DNA of 10,327 bases from Candidatus Saccharimonadia bacterium. GTDB lineage: Bacteria; Patescibacteriota; Saccharimonadia; Saccharimonadales; SZUA-47. The position numbers and the translations under genes were made by a program. Shown piece by piece: positions 6,062 to 10,327 of the stretch. The notes below the pieces were generated by a model, which was not told where the DNA came from, searched no databases, and saw only the letters and a program-made list of their open reading frames with translations. Position 1 is the first letter of the stretch, and each line of letters starts with the position of its first letter. The stretch lies in the NCBI GenBank assembly GCA_938050265.1, contig CALLJT010000055.1, positions 1 to 10,327 on the forward strand, read 5' to 3'.

Positions 6062-8380
6062 ATGGTGCATCGTAAATATATATTCGCAACGTTTGCTGTG
6101 TTTGGCCTGCTCGTGTCGCTTGGTCCGATCAACACACGGAGTCCGCTGCGCATCACACCGCCCGTACAAGCCGACACAGCCCAGCAACCCCTCAGCTGGG
6201 AAAACCGTTTCTGGAATTTGCCTAATCCGAGCCGCGCGCTGACCACACCACCTGTCATACCGAACAGGTCTCCCGATGCAGTTTCTCAGTCTGACACCAT
6301 CGCATATGACCTCGGCGTGCGCTCTCCGCACCCGAGCATTAACCGGGATCGCTATGTAGCTCGGTTCCATTCTGACGCGTTCCTACAGAGCGGAACATAC
6401 ACGTTCACGACGCAGAGCGACGATGGCATACGACTCATGATCGATGATTATGTGCTTATCGATGCGTGGAACGACCATGGCGCTGCTATACATTCCACCA
6501 CGGTTCGTCTGTCAGAGGCTCGCCACCAGTTTACGATTGAATACTACGAAAACGGTGGCGAATCGCTCGTGACGCTCGACACATACTTTAGTCCAGACCT
6601 CGCCGAAACATCTACCGCACCAGACATCCAAGCCGCAGCAGCCCAGTTTTCCCGCACACGTGCATCAACCGGCACTGAAGAAGGTTGGCATACGCAATCA
6701 GCTTTCGACGAAAGCTCCGCTCAAGTGCTCACAGCAACACAGACTATCTCAGATCCACTCGCAGCGCTAGCGGAGTCCATTGTCGGTGCACCACGCAATG
6801 ATAATAATGATGATGATGGTGGTGACGACGATACTGACGAGGAAAATAGTGCCTTACCACAAGACGAATCCGGCGAGACAGATGACCCTACGCAAGAGCA
6901 ACAGGAACTACCTTTTATTAACCCATACTCGGTGGTTCAGTTTGGTACAAACGGGACGGTTCGGCCGATACTCACTCAGTTTGGGAGCCCCAGCGGACAG
7001 ACGGTAGATGGGTCGTATGCGTATACCGTGGAGGTTGCACATAACGGTGGTCCGGATTGCAACTGGTGCACATCAAACGGGTACCCAAATGACGATTTAT
7101 CACTTTCGATACAACTAGTAGACGCAGGTACGTCCACTACTATTGCTTCACTGAACGAACAAACGACGCAGCGCTACGGAGGAAATGTTTTCAGCTTGCC
7201 GTTTAGTAACGTTCCAGACGGCACATACGATATATACGTTCATCTTGAGCACACAGGTGGGGGCTATCGGGACCGTGTAGTCAGAGACATCACAAAAGAT
7301 TCGTACCGTGAAGATTCGTATGTGACACCAGAGCCCGAACCTCCGGTCGAATATGAAACGCCGGCTGCCAGGCACTTATTGGTTGCTGTGCACGCAGGGC
7401 AAGAGCAGGCTGTGGTAGATGAATCATTTGTGTTTCGTGCGTCCATTGGGTACCCCGACAGCAACGTTGAAGAGTTTGCAATCACTGCGCTGGTGCACAA
7501 CGCAGCGGATGGCCGGCTGGTCAAAGAGCTTCGTGACGTAGAACTGATACCGGCAAATACACAGGTGAGCCCCCCGACACCACCGCTGCTAGAAGTTCCG
7601 TTTGCAGACATACCAGACGGCGTCTACAACGTCACTATCTACATCAATACTCGTGACCTGGTGTCGCAAAGTAGTAAAAAAACATACGGCATCACCATGG
7701 TACGTACCGTGCAGGACGAAGTCGACGGCCCCGGCGATCCAGAAGATGACCCGGCTGTCGAAGAGCATGAAGACACTGGTGCGGTCGTAGACGATTTCGA
7801 TAGTACTTATGATGACAAAACGGTAAACGAGGCACCCACCCCAACGGTATTCACCCCTGTGTTTACACTGCTGAACGGGGCTGCTAATTCTGTCGTGGAC
7901 GAGACGTTTGTGTTCAGAGGCTCAGTACACTACACAACAGACGTCCCGTGCAACATGAGCTGCGAGCGCTCTGACGGCATAAAAGTCTCGGGCGCAATAC
8001 ACGATAACTCAAATGGTCGAACTATGTACTACATCGGCGACATCCAGCCAGGGAACCATGCACCATATGTGGCATATGATCCTAGCGCGCCTGCAATTTT
8101 TGAAATCCCGTTTAGCTTGCTGCCTGACGGTGAGTACATTATTACTATTCAGGTCACGCACGAAAGTTCAACAGGGGGCATAGACGGAATAATAGAGAAA
8201 AACATCACGAAAATAACGAGCCAGCCACAACAAATCGAACAAGTACACAATGACCCAGAGGCTGAGCCGCATGGAGACGCAGCAATCGAGATGATAGAAC
8301 CGGAAGAGCCCCCGGTAGCCGATGTCGATACCGACACACCAGAACTGCTACCAGAAGAATCGCAGCCTGCAGACGAGTAG
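6062..8380 (+). CDS. Secreted PA14-domain protein with three beta-sandwich repeats
   Basis: 772 residues. N-terminal signal peptide: MVHRK, a hydrophobic core (6-21) and a possible cleavage after VQA (37). A PA14 domain spans about 46-178, marked by GTYTFTTQSDDGIRLMIDDYVLIDAWNDH and IEYYENGG; PA14 often binds carbohydrate or mediates adhesion. An Ala/Thr-rich region and a highly acidic Asp/Asn linker (245-283) follow. Then come three related Ig-like repeats, A (288-412), B (437-548) and C (596-717). Each opens with VVDESFVFR-like and closes with xxPFxxIPDGxYxxxI strands. Repeats A and C carry a Cys pair at matching places (333/336 and 630/634). The C-terminus is acidic and has no LPXTG motif or TM segment, so the protein is probably released or held non-covalently. 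Start ATG has no SD. A role in adhesion, for example to a host cell, is inference. Confidence 0.93.
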   Translation: MVHRKYIFATFAVFGLLVSLGPINTRSPLRITPPVQADTAQQPLSWENRFWNLPNPSRALTTPPVIPNRSPDAVSQSDTIAYDLGVRSPHPSINRDRYVARFHSDAFLQSGTYTFTTQSDDGIRLMIDDYVLIDAWNDHGAAIHSTTVRLSEARHQFTIEYYENGGESLVTLDTYFSPDLAETSTAPDIQAAAAQFSRTRASTGTEEGWHTQSAFDESSAQVLTATQTISDPLAALAESIVGAPRNDNNDDDGGDDDTDEENSALPQDESGETDDPTQEQQELPFINPYSVVQFGTNGTVRPILTQFGSPSGQTVDGSYAYTVEVAHNGGPDCNWCTSNGYPNDDLSLSIQLVDAGTSTTIASLNEQTTQRYGGNVFSLPFSNVPDGTYDIYVHLEHTGGGYRDRVVRDITKDSYREDSYVTPEPEPPVEYETPAARHLLVAVHAGQEQAVVDESFVFRASIGYPDSNVEEFAITALVHNAADGRLVKELRDVELIPANTQVSPPTPPLLEVPFADIPDGVYNVTIYINTRDLVSQSSKKTYGITMVRTVQDEVDGPGDPEDDPAVEEHEDTGAVVDDFDSTYDDKTVNEAPTPTVFTPVFTLLNGAANSVVDETFVFRGSVHYTTDVPCNMSCERSDGIKVSGAIHDNSNGRTMYYIGDIQPGNHAPYVAYDPSAPAIFEIPFSLLPDGEYIITIQVTHESSTGGIDGIIEKNITKITSQPQQIEQVHNDPEAEPHGDAAIEMIEPEEPPVADVDTDTPELLPEESQPADE

Positions 8381-8397
8381 CATCGTGATTCTTCTGG
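8351..8397 (+). terminator. Stem-loop across the stop codon of the PA14 gene
   Basis: CCAGAAGAATC (8351-8361) and GATTCTTCTGG (8387-8397) are perfect complements, extended inward by a G-T wobble and a C-G pair to a 13-bp stem with a 21-base loop. The loop contains the last codons and the TAG stop. No T-run follows, so it is not a classic intrinsic terminator. It may limit read-through into the next gene or protect the 3' end. Confidence 0.5.
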
Positions 8398-8415
8398 GGT
8401 GCATAGGATAGGGTG

Positions 8416-8421
8416 TAGAAT
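8416..8421 (+). promoter_or_regulatory. Possible -10 box for a leaderless start of the phosphotransferase gene
   Basis: TAGAAT (5 of 6 to TATAAT) ends six bases before the ATG at 8428, the right distance for a transcript that starts at the start codon. There is no good -35 and no SD at a useful distance (AGGG lies about 15 bases up). Confidence 0.35.
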
Positions 8422-8427
8422 AAGACT

Positions 8428-10327
8428 ATGGGGATTGCGAAGCTTTCTGAACTAAACTCGAACAGCGTTGATGTGTACGGTGGCAAGGCGACGTCTTTGG
8501 CGCGAATGATCGGAGCTGGGTTTACTATACCGGGCGGTTTTGTGGTTGACGCAGATTCGTATCAGGACATGAACGCACGGCTAGAAAAAGATATCTTGGC
8601 AGCGTTTGAAGATCTTGACGTACAGTATGTCGCAGTCCGGTCATCGGCTCTGGCGGAGGACGGTGATCAGGCAGCATGGGCAGGGCAGCTTGATACGTTC
8701 TTGAACACGACCAAAGACGACCTTATCAGCAATATTCAAGCGTGCTGGGCGTCACTTCACAGTGAACGAGCACGAGCCTATGCAGCCGAGCATAGCGTAG
8801 ATATAGCTACCCAAAAAGTAGCAGTCATAGTACAGGCAATGGTACAAAGTGACGTATCCGGTGTGGCATTTTCTGTCCACCCTGTTACCCAAGACACTAA
8901 CCAGATCGTTATTGAAGCCGCGTATGGTCTCGGTGAAGCAGTCGTGTCTGGTCAGGTGACACCAGATACGTACGTAGTCACCAAGGATTTTGTTGTCGAC
9001 CAGAAGCATATTGCCGCGCAACCCAAAATGCTGGCAAAGAAGGACGACAAAACCGACTGGTGCGACACAGTGCAAGGAGACGCGCAAAAGCTCGACGATG
9101 AGCAGATCGTCCAGCTCGCAAAGATTGTAGCCCGGCTCGAGTTATTGTACGGTTTCCCTGTTGATGTTGAATGGCTGGTAAAAGATGGTGATATTTACAT
9201 AACACAGTCCAGGCCCATTACTACGCTTGAAACTAAGGCTGCTGAAGGGCCATTGTTTGAACCGGGCACGGATATCTTTAGGTGGGGTCCTGCGCCAGGA
9301 CACTATTTCTATATCGGTGACTTCATTGAAGCAATGTATTCAGCAGCAAAGCAGCGGTACGGTCTTCCGGGCTTCACTAAGTCAAACATACTATTTGGCG
9401 ACGGTCGGATTGTTTGGTTGAAGCGAAACGAGGAGTTCAGGTCACACTGCCAGAACCTATTTATCGCACTAGCAGACGACCCAGGACTGCGTAAGCAGAT
9501 ATCTGCAGATTGGGCGAAAGCGCGGAAAGCACTCAGGACTACACTGGAAGTCGACCCGACACAATGCAATATCCTGGAGCTTGACAGAAAGATAGCTGAC
9601 TTCTGGGTCCCAACACTCGCAGGGGAATTTGGCAACTACGGGTCTGAAAAGTATCTTGAAGCAGAACTCAAGAAATACATCCCAGATGACAGAGAGCGCG
9701 GTAAGGCAATGCAGGTACTGACTGCACCGGTGGTCCCTTCAAGATTTCAGCAGGCAGAACTTGAGCTGGCTCGTACGAATGACCTGGAGTCATATGCAAG
9801 CAAATATCATTGGATAGGCAATAGCTACGGCGAGGTGCTACGGCTAGACGCTGCTCATTTTGCGAAAGAGAAGAAACGACTCCCTAACAACCTTGAATCG
9901 AACCTCAACGCACAGTTTAAAGACATCGCGGGCCAGAAGAAACAGCTGATCGAACGCTACAAGCTGCCAGCGTCAATTACCGATACGTACGAACTGATAC
10001 TCGTACTTATGGACGAACAGGACGAGCGCAAGATAGATATGCTCAAACTCCAATCCTACAAACAGGAGGTGCTCGTGCATAGAGCAGGTCAGCTTGGGGT
10101 TGACTGGAAGAGTTTGCTGAGCATTAGCTTACGAGAGCTTGCAGATGATAGTGCGGTCGAGCTATCTCGTAGTAGAGGTTCTGTATACTCGTTTGTGTGT
10201 TTTGACGGCAGCATTGAGTGTCTAGATACAGACAAAACAGAACATTACTGGAGGCATTATTCAGGTGAAAAAATTGAAGGTGTGTACAACAGCTTCAGCG
10301 GTATCATTGCAAGCAGGGGTCCAAAAG
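8428..10327 (+). CDS. PEP-synthase-like ATP-grasp phosphotransferase (partial, runs off right edge)
   Basis: 633 codons are visible and no stop is reached. Residues 1-270 form the PPDK/PEP-synthase ATP-binding domain: VYGGKATSLARM (Lys20), VAVRSSALAEDGDQ (Arg71), AAWAGQLDTFLN, VAVIVQAMVQSDVSGVAFSV, IEAAYGLGEAVVSG, FPVDVEWL and ITQSRPITTL (Gln260, Arg262). In this family ATP is split and a phosphate is passed to a mobile histidine domain. Residues 271-620 are mostly helical and match nothing I know. From about 621 (NSFSGIIASRGPK) the pattern of the start of a PEP-utilising mobile domain appears, just before the window ends; its catalytic His (usually GGxxSHxAI) would lie outside. The order ATP domain, unique middle, His domain is that of rifampin phosphotransferase, not of PEP synthase (His domain second, TIM barrel last). 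The substrate is unknown. Confidence 0.92.
   Translation, partial: MGIAKLSELNSNSVDVYGGKATSLARMIGAGFTIPGGFVVDADSYQDMNARLEKDILAAFEDLDVQYVAVRSSALAEDGDQAAWAGQLDTFLNTTKDDLISNIQACWASLHSERARAYAAEHSVDIATQKVAVIVQAMVQSDVSGVAFSVHPVTQDTNQIVIEAAYGLGEAVVSGQVTPDTYVVTKDFVVDQKHIAAQPKMLAKKDDKTDWCDTVQGDAQKLDDEQIVQLAKIVARLELLYGFPVDVEWLVKDGDIYITQSRPITTLETKAAEGPLFEPGTDIFRWGPAPGHYFYIGDFIEAMYSAAKQRYGLPGFTKSNILFGDGRIVWLKRNEEFRSHCQNLFIALADDPGLRKQISADWAKARKALRTTLEVDPTQCNILELDRKIADFWVPTLAGEFGNYGSEKYLEAELKKYIPDDRERGKAMQVLTAPVVPSRFQQAELELARTNDLESYASKYHWIGNSYGEVLRLDAAHFAKEKKRLPNNLESNLNAQFKDIAGQKKQLIERYKLPASITDTYELILVLMDEQDERKIDMLKLQSYKQEVLVHRAGQLGVDWKSLLSISLRELADDSAVELSRSRGSVYSFVCFDGSIECLDTDKTEHYWRHYSGEKIEGVYNSFSGIIASRGPK

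Noticed and set aside
6032..6370. Minus-strand ORF overlapping the start of the PA14 gene and the padR promoter
   Set aside because: It covers the signal-peptide region and the promoter overlap, has no SD and no recognisable domain.
8338..8380. LPEES near the C-terminus of the PA14 protein as a sortase signal
   Set aside because: It does not match LPXTG and is followed by only a few polar residues, with no hydrophobic segment or basic tail.
8428..10327. Calling the right-edge gene ppsA (PEP synthase)
   Set aside because: The expected His domain and TIM barrel do not follow the ATP domain; the visible order differs and the C-terminus is missing from the window.

Overview
The window looks like a chromosomal segment of a small-genome bacterium of the Candidate Phyla Radiation, most likely Saccharibacteria (TM7) or a relative. 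This is inference. It rests on the short MetRS without a C-terminal extension, a PadR regulator paired with a membrane protein, several single-TM or secreted proteins of unknown function with acidic, low-complexity linkers, tight gene packing, and a mix of Shine-Dalgarno and apparently leaderless starts. TGA is used as a normal stop (padR-like gene), so the UGA-glycine code of Absconditabacteria/Gracilibacteria does not apply. I saw no tRNA, rRNA, CRISPR array or transposase.

Left part (1-2590, all minus strand): metG (methionyl-tRNA synthetase), then tatD (metal-dependent DNase), then the first 25 codons of an unidentified gene that runs off the left edge. metG-tatD is a widespread bacterial gene pair. 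In Actinobacteria and Firmicutes it is followed by a cell-wall lytic gene (rpfB/yabE), which gives a weak positional hint for the edge gene. Upstream of metG, a roughly 120-bp imperfect inverted repeat (2635-2754) fills the gap.

Middle part (2780-6002, all minus strand): a probable envelope operon. In order of transcription it holds a PadR-family repressor, a three-TM protein with a PadR-partner type N-terminus and an extracytoplasmic domain, a membrane-anchored His/Asp-rich protein with a conserved-looking metal-binding beta domain, and a single-TM protein with a large acidic extracytoplasmic domain.

Right part (6062-10327, plus strand): a 772-residue secreted protein with a PA14 domain and three related beta-sandwich repeats, divergent from padR. 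It is followed by a PEP-synthase-like ATP-grasp phosphotransferase that runs off the right edge. The order of its domains resembles rifampin phosphotransferase rather than true PEP synthase.

The most interesting point is the 59-bp gap between padR and the PA14 gene. Two opposing promoters, each with an 18-bp spacer, overlap almost completely, and a perfect 15-bp palindrome sits at the centre of both. This suggests a PadR-controlled switch between the envelope operon and a large surface protein.
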